Positions 26,928 through 37,030 are shown, numbered from the stretch's first letter. The stretch is 64,000 nt of DNA from Desulfovibrio sp. A2 (GCF_000226255.1 NZ_AGFG01000061.1:194046-258045); one strand, 5' to 3'. Program-made: numbers and translations. The notes: generated by a model not told the origin, from the letters alone.

Positions 26928-28718
26928 CTACATGCGCAGACTGACCTTTTCCGGCGACAGCCTGCGTTCCAGCCGCGCGGCGAACACCGACATGGAGTAG
27001 CAGCAGATGAAGTAGAAGAAGGCCACCGTGCCGTAGATTTCCATGGGGTGGATCATCAGGCGGTTGTTGATGCCCTGGGCCACGAAGGTCAGTTCCAGCA
27101 CGCCCAGCACGAAGGCCAGCGAGGTATCCTTGAAGATGGCGATGAACTGGCCCACGATGGCGGGTATCATCTGCTTCAGCGCCTGCGGCAGCACGATCCT
27201 GCGCATGGCCTGCAGGTAGGTGAGGCCGGTGGAATAGGCGGCCTCCACCTGCCCGGCCGGGACGTTCTGGATGCCGGTGCGCACGATTTCGGCGATGTAG
27301 GCCCCGGTAAAGGCCGTCAGCGCCCAGGTGGCCGACCAGAACACGTTCAGCGTGGTGCCGAACATGACCGGGATGAAGAAGTATACCCAGAAGATGACGA
27401 TGATCAGCGGGTTGCCGCGAATCAACTCGATGTACAGCAGGCAGGGGATGCGGAACACCCTGTTGGAGCACGAGCGCCCCACGCCCACGGCAAGGCCGAT
27501 GAAGAAGCTGACCGAAATGGCGATGACCGCCATGAGCAGCGAATAGGAAAGGCCGCCAAGGCCCAGGAACATCTCGTCCGGCCGCCCGTTGGGAAAGTGC
27601 CAGATGAGCAGGGCGCGCAGGTTGTCGAACACCACCTGCCACTTGAAGCCCAGCAGCCCCTTGCCCACCGAGTAGAACAGCCCGGCCAGCACGGCCAGGA
27701 ACAGCCCCTTGCCCGCCAGGATGGCGGCGCGGGCGGCGTGCCCGCCCAACTGGTGCAGCATGGCGGCCAGCGGGGTGTAGGTGGTCTGGGCGGCGGCGCG
27801 GCGGCGGGCCCGCAGGGCGCGCGTGACCGGGCGCACGAACATGCGGCGGATGAGCCCGAACGGGGCCAGCAGCGCGCCCACCACCAGCACCGGCACGGAG
27901 CGGGCGGGCGTGGTGTCCAGCCGCATGCGGCCGTTCACCCCGTTGAGGATGAACGAGATAATCAGCGACAGCGAAAGGTACAGCACCGTGGCGGCGCTGG
28001 TGGCCTCGAAGCCCTTGAAGGTCAGCGATTCCACCTGCTGGGCCTGCCAGGTAAGTTCCGCCACGCCCACCACCATGGCCAGCGACGAGTTCTTCATGTT
28101 GTTCAGGAACTCGCTGCCCAGCGGCGGAATGATGGCCCGGAACGCCAGCGGCAGGATGATGGTGCGCAGCACCTGGAAATAGGAGAGGCCCGAGGAGTAG
28201 GCCGCTTCCAGCAGCCCCTTGGGGATGGACTGCAGCCCGGCGCGGATGACCTCTGCCATGAACGAGGCGGTGTAGATGGACAGCCCCATGGTGGCGCACC
28301 AGAACTCGAACTGGCCGGAAAACAGCACGTCGCGCACGTTTTCTGGCAGGATGGCCGGAAAGGCGAAATACCAGAAGAACAGTTGGATGAGCAGCGGCGT
28401 GTTGCGGAAGAATTCGATGATGCTGGTGGCCGTGGCCCGCAGCGGGCGGAACAGCGACAGCCGCGCGAGGCCCAGCACGGTGCCCAGAAACAGCGCCAGC
28501 ACGGAACTTATCAGCGAGATGCGCACCGTATTGGCGAGGCCCTTCAGGATTTCCGCGCCCATGACCACGCCGTAGGTCTCGTTGCGCGTGAAGAGCATGC
28601 TCCACTTGAATTCGTAGCCGAAGTCGAAGACCCAGCCGCAGTAGTAGATGGCGAACGCCGCCAGCGAGATGAGAATGGCGTTCTGGACCCAGGTCTTTTC
28701 CAGCCAGTATCGGATCAT
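26928..28718 (-). CDS. Polar amino-acid ABC transporter, two permease domains in one chain
   Basis: A 596-residue membrane protein made of two HisM/GlnP-type permease modules. Module 1 (about 60-265) has LKGLANTVRISLISS, IEFFRNTPLLIQLFFWYF and the coupling loop LEAAYSSGLSYFQVLRTIILPLAFRAI. Module 2 (about 365-585) has IELIRGNPLIIVIFWVYFF and VEAAYSTGLTYLQAMRRIVLPQALKQMIPA. Normally these are separate genes of a heterodimer (as in GltJ/GltK); here both are fused through a basic linker. The start is the ATG of MIRYWLEKTW. An in-frame upstream extension (to 28895) crosses a hairpin and was rejected. With the binding protein and ATPase upstream it forms a complete importer, probably for glutamate/aspartate-like substrates. 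Confidence 0.92.
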   Translation of the reverse strand: MIRYWLEKTWVQNAILISLAAFAIYYCGWVFDFGYEFKWSMLFTRNETYGVVMGAEILKGLANTVRISLISSVLALFLGTVLGLARLSLFRPLRATATSIIEFFRNTPLLIQLFFWYFAFPAILPENVRDVLFSGQFEFWCATMGLSIYTASFMAEVIRAGLQSIPKGLLEAAYSSGLSYFQVLRTIILPLAFRAIIPPLGSEFLNNMKNSSLAMVVGVAELTWQAQQVESLTFKGFEATSAATVLYLSLSLIISFILNGVNGRMRLDTTPARSVPVLVVGALLAPFGLIRRMFVRPVTRALRARRRAAAQTTYTPLAAMLHQLGGHAARAAILAGKGLFLAVLAGLFYSVGKGLLGFKWQVVFDNLRALLIWHFPNGRPDEMFLGLGGLSYSLLMAVIAISVSFFIGLAVGVGRSCSNRVFRIPCLLYIELIRGNPLIIVIFWVYFFIPVMFGTTLNVFWSATWALTAFTGAYIAEIVRTGIQNVPAGQVEAAYSTGLTYLQAMRRIVLPQALKQMIPAIVGQFIAIFKDTSLAFVLGVLELTFVAQGINNRLMIHPMEIYGTVAFFYFICCYSMSVFAARLERRLSPEKVSLRM

Positions 28719-28855
28719 GTGCCGTTCCGGAGAGGGGCGCGCCAAGCCATGCCCCGGCGGGGCAGGCGGCGGCGCGTGCGTGGTCGTATGCGGTGCGGGC
28801 GTGCGGCCGCAGGGTTGCCGCCCGTCCGCGCGCTGGTGCGCGGGTCTGTAACAAT

Positions 28856-28884
28856 GCGCAAGCCCGGACGGGCCGGGCTTGCGC
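28856..28884 (-). terminator. Hairpin between binding-protein and permease genes
   Basis: A perfect 12-bp stem (GCGCAAGCCCGG / CCGGGCTTGCGC) with a 5-base loop, 25 bases after the binding-protein stop. Such hairpins usually stabilise the upstream message or partly terminate, raising binding-protein yield. Confidence 0.6.
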
Positions 28885-28908
28885 GCAATGTTCAACTATG
28901 GTTGGCCG

Positions 28909-29736
28909 TTAGGGCCATATTTCGATCTGGCCGGCCAGCGGCATTTCAAACGGGGTGCCCGGGCCGTACCACTTGTTGTAGATCTTCTTGTAGGTGCCGT
29001 CCTTCCACATGTCCTGGATGGCGGCGTTCACGGCGTCACGCAGGGCGGAATCGTCCTGGGGCATGGCCATGCCGTAGGGTTCGTCGGACAGGAAGTCGCC
29101 CACCAGTTCGAACTGGCCGGGGGTCTTGGCGGCGTAGCCGACCAGGATGGAGGCGTCGGTGGACCAGCCGGCCACGCGGCCGTTCTGCAGCGCCTGGAAG
29201 CATTCGGATTCCTTCTGGAAGGAGATCACGTTGGCTTCGGCGTTGGGGTCGCCAGCTTCCTTCAGGGCGCGGCGCACGTTCACTTCGGAAGTGGTGCCCT
29301 GCATGGTGGCGATCTTCTTGCCCACCATGTCCTTGACGGACTTGAACTGGCCCTTCTTGGCCAGGATCTTCTGGCCGTCGAAGAAGTAGGTCAGCGAGAA
29401 ATCGACGGACTTGTCGCGCTCGCGGGTGTGGGTCATGTTGGAGACGGAAAGGTCGATCTGGCCCGACTGCACCAGGGCGATGCGGGTCTTGTTGTTCACC
29501 TGGACGCGTTCGATCTCGACGCCCATGCGCTTGGCCACTTCGGTGGCCATGTCGTAGTCGAAGCCGCCCCATTCGCCCTTTTCATTGTAGAAGGCGCCGG
29601 GAATGGAGTCGGTCATGATGCCGACGCGGATCTTCTTATCCTTCTGGATGCGGTCGAAGACCGGGCCGGCCACGGCCACGGAGGCCATGAGCGCGGTGAG
29701 GGCCGTAGCCAGTGCAAGCAGTTTGACCAAGCGCAT
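28909..29736 (-). CDS. Polar amino-acid ABC transporter, periplasmic binding protein
   Basis: A 275-residue SBP family-3 protein. The signal peptide is at 1-22 (MRLVKLLALATALTALMASV, cut near VAG). The mature part begins with KIRVGIMTDSIPGAFYNEKGEWGGFDYDMATEVAKRMG, the family opening. Then follow RIALVQSGQIDLSVSNMTHTRERDKSVDFSLTYF, MQGTTSEVNVRRAL, and a C-terminal KKIYNKWYG. The RxxxxxxDFS signature suits glutamate/aspartate-type binding. The start follows GGGAGAAGGAT. It is gene 2 of the ATPase/SBP/permease operon. Confidence 0.93.
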   Translation of the reverse strand: MRLVKLLALATALTALMASVAVAGPVFDRIQKDKKIRVGIMTDSIPGAFYNEKGEWGGFDYDMATEVAKRMGVEIERVQVNNKTRIALVQSGQIDLSVSNMTHTRERDKSVDFSLTYFFDGQKILAKKGQFKSVKDMVGKKIATMQGTTSEVNVRRALKEAGDPNAEANVISFQKESECFQALQNGRVAGWSTDASILVGYAAKTPGQFELVGDFLSDEPYGMAMPQDDSALRDAVNAAIQDMWKDGTYKKIYNKWYGPGTPFEMPLAGQIEIWP

Positions 29737-29886
29737 ATCCTTCTCCCTGTTTTGGGTTGCCCACGGCCCCCGCACATGCGGGCAGGCCCCTTGCGGGGTG
29801 CGGTCCCCTCGGCAAAAGGGACGTCGGGCCGACAGCTGCAAGAAAGGCGACAGTCAAGGCGTGTGCCCCGCAAGCGGGGCGAATGG

Positions 29887-30765
<879 letters not shown>

Positions 30766-31066
30766 TAATGTTTCAATTCGCGGCGTTGCGTCACGGTCCA
30801 ACGTCGTTGCCGGGTCGGATATCACCCTTTATGGCGGGTGCTTGGCGCAACCCGTGGGGCGCTGATGCCACGCGGATGAGGGCGGATTTGCGAAATTGTC
30901 AGCCCGTGGCAGGTGTGACGCTGCCGTTTTCGCATCCACCGCATCACTGCTGGCCGACATGCGGGCAGACCGCCCGACGGGGCGGACAGCGCGAACGGGG
31001 CGGAAGGCCGAACGCGGCGGATCGTCGAACGGGGTGGACGCCGGGCTGGCCCGCGCGGCACTCTGG
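30766..31066. other. Intergenic low-complexity region upstream of the ABC operon
   Basis: It contains degenerate short repeats of the type GGGGCGGA/CGAACGGGG (30965-31040), resembling low-complexity inserts found inside several coding regions of this window. It probably also holds the minus-strand promoter of the ATPase gene. No gene was seen. Confidence 0.4.
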
Positions 31067-32455
31067 TCAGCTCAGTGGCGGCGCGTCGCACGGCAGCAGG
31101 AAGTAGAAGGCGTTGCCTCCTTCTTGCGCCTCGTAGCCCACGCGGCCTCCGTGCAGGTCCACGATTTCGCGCACGAAGTGCAGGCCGTGCCCGGTGCCGT
31201 ATTCGCCATGGGTGTTGGAACCCCGAAAGTCCGGCTCGAACAGGTGCGGGGCGTCCTCTGCCGAAACGCCCGGCCCGGTGGTGAACACCTCCACCCGCGC
31301 CCCGTGGCGGCCCGTGCCGAAGGCATCGGGCACGCGGCAGATGCGGCAGTGCACGGCCATGCGCCGGGAGCCCGGCGTGGGGCGGGTGTACTTCACCGCG
31401 TTGGACAGCAGGTTGGCCAGCACCTGGCTGATCAGCCCCACGTCGGCGGAAACGCGCACGTGTTCGCATTCCGGGCGCATGTCCATGCGCACGTCGATGC
31501 CCTTTTCCTCCAGCCGCGAGCGAAAGCGTTCAAGCTGCGGCACCACGACGCGCTGGGCGATGTCGATTTCCGACTTCTGCAGCACGTAGTGGCCCTGCTC
31601 GAAGTGGCTCTGGCGCAGCAGCGTTTCCAGAAACAGGCTGGATTGCAGGAAGTGGCGGTAAATTTCGCGGTACTGTTCGTCCAGCCGCTCGTGCAGGTAG
31701 CCCAACTGGCGGATGGCCTCGGCCTCCGGCCCGCTGGGCATGCGGCCTCCGGTGGCCAGGGTTTCGCGCAACTCGCCCATAGCCTGTATCTTGCCCTCCA
31801 ACTGCCGGAACAGCAGCTTGAAGTACATGTTGGGCACGATGACGTTGTGGCCGATGTCGTGCACCAGGCTGCGGATGAACCGGATGTGCTCGCGGTTCTT
31901 CATCTGCAGCAGGCGGTTATGCAACTGGAAGCCCACGCGGTTGGCGTATTTCTCGTAGTAGAAGCGGTCGTGGTCGGTGAGCGGGGCGGCGGGGTGCAGC
32001 ACCATCATGCCCAGCACGTCGCCCACGGGGATGAAGGGCAGGCTTTCGCGGTCGGCATGGCGGCCGCGCACGGGTATGCGGTACTGCCCGTCCTGCGTGT
32101 GCGGCCCCTCGGCCAGGTGGTCGCGCTGGGGCGGGCTGGCCGCGAAGGGCGGCATGTCCGGGTTGCGCCGCACCAGGTTGCCCGAGGCGTCCAGTACGTA
32201 GAGTTCGGCCTGCATGTCGAACAGGATGCGCGGCACCAGCACGGACAGGGCGTAGAGGTCTGGCAGGGCGTCGAATTCCTGGGCCAGGTCGAAGAACACG
32301 TTGAAGGCGCAGATCTGACGCGCGCTGAAATTGTAGCTGGCGTAATCCTCTAGCTTGGCGTGGATGCGCGCGGCGACATGGTCCGCGCCCAGCGCCGTCG
32401 GCGGTGCGGGGGGAGAACTGTTGGACGGCGGTGCGGGGGGCTGCTCGGACGTCAT
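31067..32455 (-). CDS. Soluble sensor histidine kinase with GAF-like input domain
   Basis: A 462-residue cytoplasmic kinase. After a Pro-rich start, residues 30-180 look like a GAF-type sensor (LYALSVLVPRILFDMQAELYVLDASGNL, then IPVGDVLGMMVLHP). The dimerisation/His region has His199 in RSLVHDIGHNVIVPN, an uncommon H-box lacking the usual E-x-x-x-P. The ATPase domain has VLANLLSNAVKYTRP, a VFTTGPGVSAEDAPHLFEPDF region and HGEYGTGHGLHFVREIVDLHGG. The start was set at the ATG after AGAAGGTTGTC. No regulator is adjacent, so it is an orphan kinase. Confidence 0.85.
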   Translation of the reverse strand: MTSEQPPAPPSNSSPPAPPTALGADHVAARIHAKLEDYASYNFSARQICAFNVFFDLAQEFDALPDLYALSVLVPRILFDMQAELYVLDASGNLVRRNPDMPPFAASPPQRDHLAEGPHTQDGQYRIPVRGRHADRESLPFIPVGDVLGMMVLHPAAPLTDHDRFYYEKYANRVGFQLHNRLLQMKNREHIRFIRSLVHDIGHNVIVPNMYFKLLFRQLEGKIQAMGELRETLATGGRMPSGPEAEAIRQLGYLHERLDEQYREIYRHFLQSSLFLETLLRQSHFEQGHYVLQKSEIDIAQRVVVPQLERFRSRLEEKGIDVRMDMRPECEHVRVSADVGLISQVLANLLSNAVKYTRPTPGSRRMAVHCRICRVPDAFGTGRHGARVEVFTTGPGVSAEDAPHLFEPDFRGSNTHGEYGTGHGLHFVREIVDLHGGRVGYEAQEGGNAFYFLLPCDAPPLS

Positions 32456-32891
32456 GACAACCTTCTGGGCCACCCGGCGGCCTGCGGCGTTCGGGGGTGC
32501 CGTGCGGGGCGTCCCTGCGTGGGGCGACCCGGTTGTGGCGTCCGCTCGTGACAGATGACAGGGGACGGTCCATGCCGAGCGTTGGCCGGTGGGGGGCGGG
32601 GCATCCGATGGTTGCTGGTCCGATGCCATCATGCACCATTTCGTGCTCCGCGCCAAGGGTTTGCCCGGTGATCTCGCGTTGTTTCGGCTGGCGCGGGCGG
32701 GGGGGAGGCAGACGCCGCGACGGCGCGCCGCGGCGCATCGCGCAAGTCTCATTGACGCGGGGGACGCACCATGCCATCACCCCGTGAAGAAACAGGATAG
32801 CGCGGCCGCATGCACCAATTGCCGGGCACGGCCGGGCGGCGGCGTCCGGAAGACAGGCGGGCAGGGCAGACCCGCGCGGAAAGGGGGATGC

Positions 32892-33773
32892 ATGGTGCCG
32901 CAGGTGTTGGGGGTGTACGTCTCGATGCGCACCGAGCGCACGGGCATGGGCGCCACGAGCAGGGACGTGGCGCAGAAGATTTACTGGCTGGCCGCCCACT
33001 GCGCCGAAGGCGCGCCTGACGGGGGGAGCGCGCCAGGTGCGCCAGGTGTGGAGGTCGCGAGCGGCGGACGCTACGTGCTGCAACCGCTGACCGACGTCCA
33101 TCTGCCGTCGGGACTGGTGAAGGACCTGCCCGAGGCCGATTTCATCGAGCATTTCCTGCCGGACGCGGAGTGCTACGACAAGTTCATCCGCCCGGCGGCC
33201 GAGGCGCTGGCCGCCTACATCGACGAACTGCCGCCGGACGCGCCTTTTTCGGTGGAGCAGTTCAGCCCGCTGGCGTTGCCGTTCGACCAGTTGCGCGTGC
33301 TGGACGGGCTGCTGGCCGTGCTGCGGGGCAGGCCCGGCCTTGTGCCGCGCGCGCAGGACGTGCCCGACCTGCGCGCCATGCTGGACGGCATGTCCCGCCT
33401 GCGCATGGTGCCCGACTTCCAGAGCCGCGTGGCCGGGGTGGCCATCAACCTGCGCAAGCGCGGCGACTACGCGGCGGCGGAATACTACTACGAACGCGCC
33501 CTGGCCGTGAGCGGGCAGGAAGACCGCATCCTGTTCAACCTGGCGCGGGTGTACTACGAGACGGGGCGGGCCGAGCAGGCCGTCGACTCACTGCGGCGGG
33601 CGCTGGCGGTCAATCCCGGGCTGGAGGTGGCCGAGAAGTTCCTGCGCTTCGTCCTGACGGGGACGCGCTTAGGGGGGACGGAAGGCGCGGCCGCGCAGGC
33701 GGCCGGAACGCCGGATGCCGACGCCGCCGAAGCCCCCGACGCCCCCGACAGAGGCACGGGCGAGTCGGCCTGA
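32892..33773 (+). CDS. TPR-repeat protein
   Basis: A 293-residue cytoplasmic protein. The N-terminal 150 residues are of unknown type. TPR motifs occupy about 170-260 (FQSRVAGVAINLRKRGDYAAAEYYYERALAV, EDRILFNLARVYYETGRAEQAVDSLRRALAVNPG), and an acidic Ala/Pro/Asp-rich tail ends the protein. A low-complexity GAPDGGSAPGAPGVE patch lies near residue 40. TPRs mediate protein contacts; the partner is unknown. The ATG follows AAGGGGGATGC. It is followed 157 bases on by a PilZ protein. Confidence 0.8.
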   Translation: MVPQVLGVYVSMRTERTGMGATSRDVAQKIYWLAAHCAEGAPDGGSAPGAPGVEVASGGRYVLQPLTDVHLPSGLVKDLPEADFIEHFLPDAECYDKFIRPAAEALAAYIDELPPDAPFSVEQFSPLALPFDQLRVLDGLLAVLRGRPGLVPRAQDVPDLRAMLDGMSRLRMVPDFQSRVAGVAINLRKRGDYAAAEYYYERALAVSGQEDRILFNLARVYYETGRAEQAVDSLRRALAVNPGLEVAEKFLRFVLTGTRLGGTEGAAAQAAGTPDADAAEAPDAPDRGTGESA

Positions 33774-33930
33774 CGGACAGGCTGCCTGACGCACGGGCGC
33801 GCCGGGTATCGGGCGGCGCTCGGTTTTCGCGGCAATGCGCCGCACCCCCGGCGTCCATCCGGGCATCGGACACCGCACACCTCATCCCGGCGGCATGGCC
33901 CGGCGGCACACCATCCGGCAAGGAGCCCCC

Positions 33931-34263
33931 ATGAGCGACGAGCGCCGTACCTACCCGCGACTGCAACTGGACTGCCCGTGTTTCGTCACGCTGCGCCGCG
34001 ACCAGGGCGACATGCCGTGCATGCTCGGCAACATCAGCGCGGGCGGGGTGATGCTGCAACTGCCCCCCCACTGCGAAGCCGAAGGGTTGCCCTTCGGCGA
34101 GGTGGTGAGCCTGGTGGAAATGCCGCGCGCGCTGGCGGGCGCGCTGGAAGGCGTGCAGGGCCGCGTGGCCTGGTGCAGCGGCCTGCAGGCGGGCATCTGC
34201 TTCGACGACGTGCTGCCCATCAGCGTGGACGACATCATGGACATGCTGGACGACGTCTGCTGA
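33931..34263 (+). CDS. PilZ-domain c-di-GMP receptor
   Basis: A 110-residue single PilZ domain. The c-di-GMP motifs are both intact: R6-x-x-x-R10 in ERRTYPRLQL, and N-x-S-x-x-G in LGNISAGGVML. Later strands (GRVAWCSGLQAGICFDD) complete the barrel. It should bind cyclic di-GMP and change the activity of a partner in motility or adhesion; none is adjacent apart from the TPR gene. The ATG follows AAGGAGCCCCC; a longer frame upstream has no ribosome site. Confidence 0.9.
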   Translation: MSDERRTYPRLQLDCPCFVTLRRDQGDMPCMLGNISAGGVMLQLPPHCEAEGLPFGEVVSLVEMPRALAGALEGVQGRVAWCSGLQAGICFDDVLPISVDDIMDMLDDVC

Positions 34264-34370
34264 ACCTGCCGGGCGCACCACCGTGCCCGCTGCCGCGTCC
34301 TGTCGCCGTACCTCTTCGGCCAGGCAGGGCGCGTTGTCCTTCCCCCCGTTTTCCCAGCCATGAATGCGCG

Positions 34371-34400
34371 CGGCCGGGCGGTTGTTCCGCCCGGCCGTTC
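34371..34400. terminator. Hairpin between convergent pilZ and rhodanese-YceI genes
   Basis: Perfect 11-bp stem (CGGCCGGGCGG / CCGCCCGGCCG) with loop TTGTT, lying between two gene ends; it can serve both strands. Confidence 0.7.
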
Positions 34401-34435
34401 GTGTCTCGTGGTGCGGTCAGGCCGCTGCCGCCCCG

Positions 34436-35389
34436 TCATCCGCCGGTGGCCGGGGCGTACACCAGCCGGAAATCCAGGGAGATGGCGTCGTCCACCCGGT
34501 GGTAGCCCAGATGCCGGAAAAACCGGGCCGAGCCGTACAGCACGCCCCAGCGGGTGCGGTCCAGGTCCATGTGCCCGGCCAGCGCCAGGCCGCCGGGGCC
34601 GTCCGCATCGCCGATGCGCCGCACCGCCACGTTCAGGCCCAGCTTTCTGCGCACGCCGCGCAGGGAGAAGAGCCCCGTCAGGTGGTAGTTGGGGGTGGTG
34701 GCCGTGGCCCCCGGCAGGGGCGTGAGGACCATGCCCTCCAGCGCGGCCTCCGGAAACAGGGAGACGAAGAAGAAGTCGTCCGAGGCCAGATGGGCTTCCA
34801 GCACGGGGCGCAGCGCGTCGTCGGACAGGTCTTCGTCCCTGATGGTGCGCATGTCGATGCGCAGGCCGCCCTGCGCGCGGCCATCCGAGAAGTTCAGCGC
34901 GCCTGCCGCGCAGTTCACGACGCCGGTGTGCGCGCCGTTGTCGTTGCGGCCGGTCCAGCGGATGCGCGAGGCCGCCGTGTCCAGCACGTACCGGCCGTCG
35001 GGCATGAGCACGGGCGGGTGCGCGTCCGGCCGGACATGGGGCGCGCTGCCTTCCAGCGGCAGCCCGGCGATGCACCACGCCTCCAGCCCGCCCGCGAACC
35101 AGCGCACGTCGGCGTGCCCCAGCCTCAGCAGCTTTTCCGCCGCCATGCGCCCGTCCAGCGAACCCGCGCCCGCGCCGTAGACCAGCACCGGCACTGAGCG
35201 GTCCGGGGCCAGCGCGGCCACCGCGTCGCAGAACACCACCTCGTGCACGCAGGCCTGTACCGCGCCGGGAATGTGCCGCTGTTCGAAATGTTCGGGCACC
35301 ATCACGTCCAGCACAATGCCCTTGCGCCCCTGCACGAAGGCCTGCGCCGCCGCGAGGCCGACCCTGCGAACCTTGTGAAGCGTGGTCAT
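34436..35389 (-). CDS. Rhodanese-like / YceI-like fusion protein
   Basis: A 317-residue protein with two folds. Residues about 8-125 resemble a rhodanese domain (GIVLDVMVPEHFEQRHIPGAVQA, then VPVLVYGAGAGSLDGRMAAEKLLRLG, then WFAGGLEAW). The active-site loop that should carry Cys has Gly instead (VLVYGAG), so sulfur transfer is unlikely. Residues about 130-317 are a YceI/lipocalin-like barrel (GRYVLDTAASRIRWTGRN, then FFFVSLFPEAALEG, then HLTGLFSLRGVRRKLGLNV), a fold that binds isoprenoids or lipids. There is no signal peptide, so it is cytoplasmic. It lies 49 bases upstream of the pirin gene and may be co-transcribed. The role is unknown. Confidence 0.8.
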   Translation of the reverse strand: MTTLHKVRRVGLAAAQAFVQGRKGIVLDVMVPEHFEQRHIPGAVQACVHEVVFCDAVAALAPDRSVPVLVYGAGAGSLDGRMAAEKLLRLGHADVRWFAGGLEAWCIAGLPLEGSAPHVRPDAHPPVLMPDGRYVLDTAASRIRWTGRNDNGAHTGVVNCAAGALNFSDGRAQGGLRIDMRTIRDEDLSDDALRPVLEAHLASDDFFFVSLFPEAALEGMVLTPLPGATATTPNYHLTGLFSLRGVRRKLGLNVAVRRIGDADGPGGLALAGHMDLDRTRWGVLYGSARFFRHLGYHRVDDAISLDFRLVYAPATGG

Positions 35390-35438
35390 GCCGCCTCCTT
35401 GCGTGTGCCCTTCGGCGCGATGGACCCGCCGTGATTCC

Positions 35439-36362
35439 CTACCTGCCCAGCCCGGCGGGAACGGGATGGCGGATGAACGTGCCCGCGCGCACCTCGCGGA
35501 ACGCGGTTTCCAGTTCCTCGTCGGTGTTCATGACGATGGGGCCGCGCCAGGCCACGGGCTCGCCCAGCGGGCGGCCGGTGAACAGCAGCAGGCGCAGGCC
35601 GTCAGCGCCCGCGCGGAAGGCCACGGTGTCTTCGGCCGCCGTGCCCGCGCCGTCCGGCCGCCGGAACAGCGCCAGGGTGCGGTTGGCCACGGCGGTTTCG
35701 CCGGCGCTGCCCCCAGCCGTCCCGATAATCGTTCCCGTTCCGTCGATGACGTAGGCGATGGCGGTATGCCCGTGCGGCACGGGGTGCTCGTGCGTCACCC
35801 CCGCCGGGATGGTCAGGTCCAGGTAGCCGGGGTCGGTGACGATGTCCGCCGCAGGTCCTGTGACCGGGCCTGCCGCGCCGTGCGCCGTCCCGGCGATGAC
35901 ACTGGCCGTCACCCCTTGCGGCAGGTGCGCCACGGGGATTTCCGCCGCCGTGATGCTGCGGTAGCGCGGCTCCATCATCTTGTGGCTGGCGGGCAGGTTG
36001 GCCCACAACTGGAAGCCGTGCATGGAGCCGTGCGCGTCGCCCTTGGGCATTTCCTGGTGGATGATGCCGCTGCCCGCCGTCATCCACTGCACGTCGCCGG
36101 AGGAGATGACCCCCTTGTTGCCCATGCTGTCGCCGTGCTCCACGTCGCCGCGCAGGATGTAGGTGATGGTTTCGATGCCCCGGTGCGGGTGCCACGGAAA
36201 GCCCTTGATGAAGTCTTCCGGCCGGTCGGAGCGAAAATCGTCCAGCAGCAGGAACGGGTCGAACATGGGGGCCTCGTAGTAGCCGAACATGCGGCGCAGC
36301 CGCACGCCCGCGCCTTCGGTTACCGGTTCCCCGTGCAGGACGAGTTCGACGTCTCTCGGCAT
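35439..36362 (-). CDS. Pirin-family protein
   Basis: A 307-residue bicupin of the pirin family. Metal ligands of the first cupin are all visible: H58 and H60 in FPWHPHRGIETITYIL, and H102 and E104 in GSGIIHQEMP, matching the four ligands of known pirins. The C-terminal cupin (TGRPLGEPVAWRGPIVMNTDEEL) is typical. Bacterial pirins are metal-binding, some with quercetinase activity or binding to metabolic enzymes; the substrate here is unknown. The ATG follows GGGAGGCACGCC; a longer upstream frame is read-through. Confidence 0.92.
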   Translation of the reverse strand: MPRDVELVLHGEPVTEGAGVRLRRMFGYYEAPMFDPFLLLDDFRSDRPEDFIKGFPWHPHRGIETITYILRGDVEHGDSMGNKGVISSGDVQWMTAGSGIIHQEMPKGDAHGSMHGFQLWANLPASHKMMEPRYRSITAAEIPVAHLPQGVTASVIAGTAHGAAGPVTGPAADIVTDPGYLDLTIPAGVTHEHPVPHGHTAIAYVIDGTGTIIGTAGGSAGETAVANRTLALFRRPDGAGTAAEDTVAFRAGADGLRLLLFTGRPLGEPVAWRGPIVMNTDEELETAFREVRAGTFIRHPVPAGLGR

Positions 36363-36634
36363 GGCGTGCCTCCCTTCTTGCGGTATTGGCGGGTGTGTCG
36401 CGGGCCGGGCCGCCGCCAGACGGCGGCGCGCGCCACGGACCCTGCGCCACCTTGGCACACCGGGCACGCCGGGGCAAGGCGAAGGGTGGAATACTGGCGA
36501 ATGGTGGAAACGGACGGCTTGCGCGGGGAGCGTGAGAAGCGACGGGAGGAACTGGGCGATCAGCCGTGAGAACGGCGGGTGAGAGCAGCACGGCGGGAGG
36601 CGGGACGGGCCGGGCAAGCGCCCCGGCCATTCCG

Positions 36635-36958
36635 CTAATGGCCGGAATACGCCAGCACGTGGTTCAGCCCCGCGCTGGACTTCTTCACCTGCGTACCCGT
36701 GATGAGGTAGCGGGTCAGCCGCCAGGCATCCATGTCGATGTGGTCGATGCGGCCCTGACAATCTGGGGTAAGGTGCGGGGCGATGGCGTCGGCCAGTTCC
36801 TGCGCGTCGCAGTACGGGCCTTCGTAGGCGATGCGCAAAAGGTCGCCCTCCAGTTCCACCCACTCCTCGCCGATGGCCCCGGCCGCCGCCCGCAGCATGT
36901 CCTGCCCGGCGGGCCACACCGAGCCGTAGACCTTTTCCTGAATCATGTCGCGGGCCAT
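36635..36958 (-). CDS. Small conserved-looking protein of unknown function
   Basis: A 107-residue soluble protein (MARDMIQEKVYGSVWPAG, ending GLNHVLAYSGH). The ATG chosen has AAAGGAAA seven bases upstream; an in-frame ATG 21 bases earlier has none. The ORF keeps the codon style of its neighbours (GC-rich third positions). No motif is recognised. It follows the aminopeptidase gene on the same strand, with a repeat-bearing gap of about 270 bases, so it is probably a separate unit. Confidence 0.65.
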   Translation of the reverse strand: MARDMIQEKVYGSVWPAGQDMLRAAAGAIGEEWVELEGDLLRIAYEGPYCDAQELADAIAPHLTPDCQGRIDHIDMDAWRLTRYLITGTQVKKSSAGLNHVLAYSGH

Positions 36959-37030
36959 GCGGGTTTCCTTTGCGTGCATCCGGTACTTGCCGACAGGCGG
37001 TTTTGCGTGCCTGGCGAGCCGGACGTACGT

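Noticed and set aside
27048..29336. Long plus-strand frame opposite the permease fusion
   Set aside because: Charged, low-complexity translation with no domain; the opposite strand encodes real membrane helices and ABC loops.
30766..31066. Small genes in the low-complexity gap upstream of the ABC operon
   Set aside because: Open frames there have no ribosome site and follow the repetitive composition.
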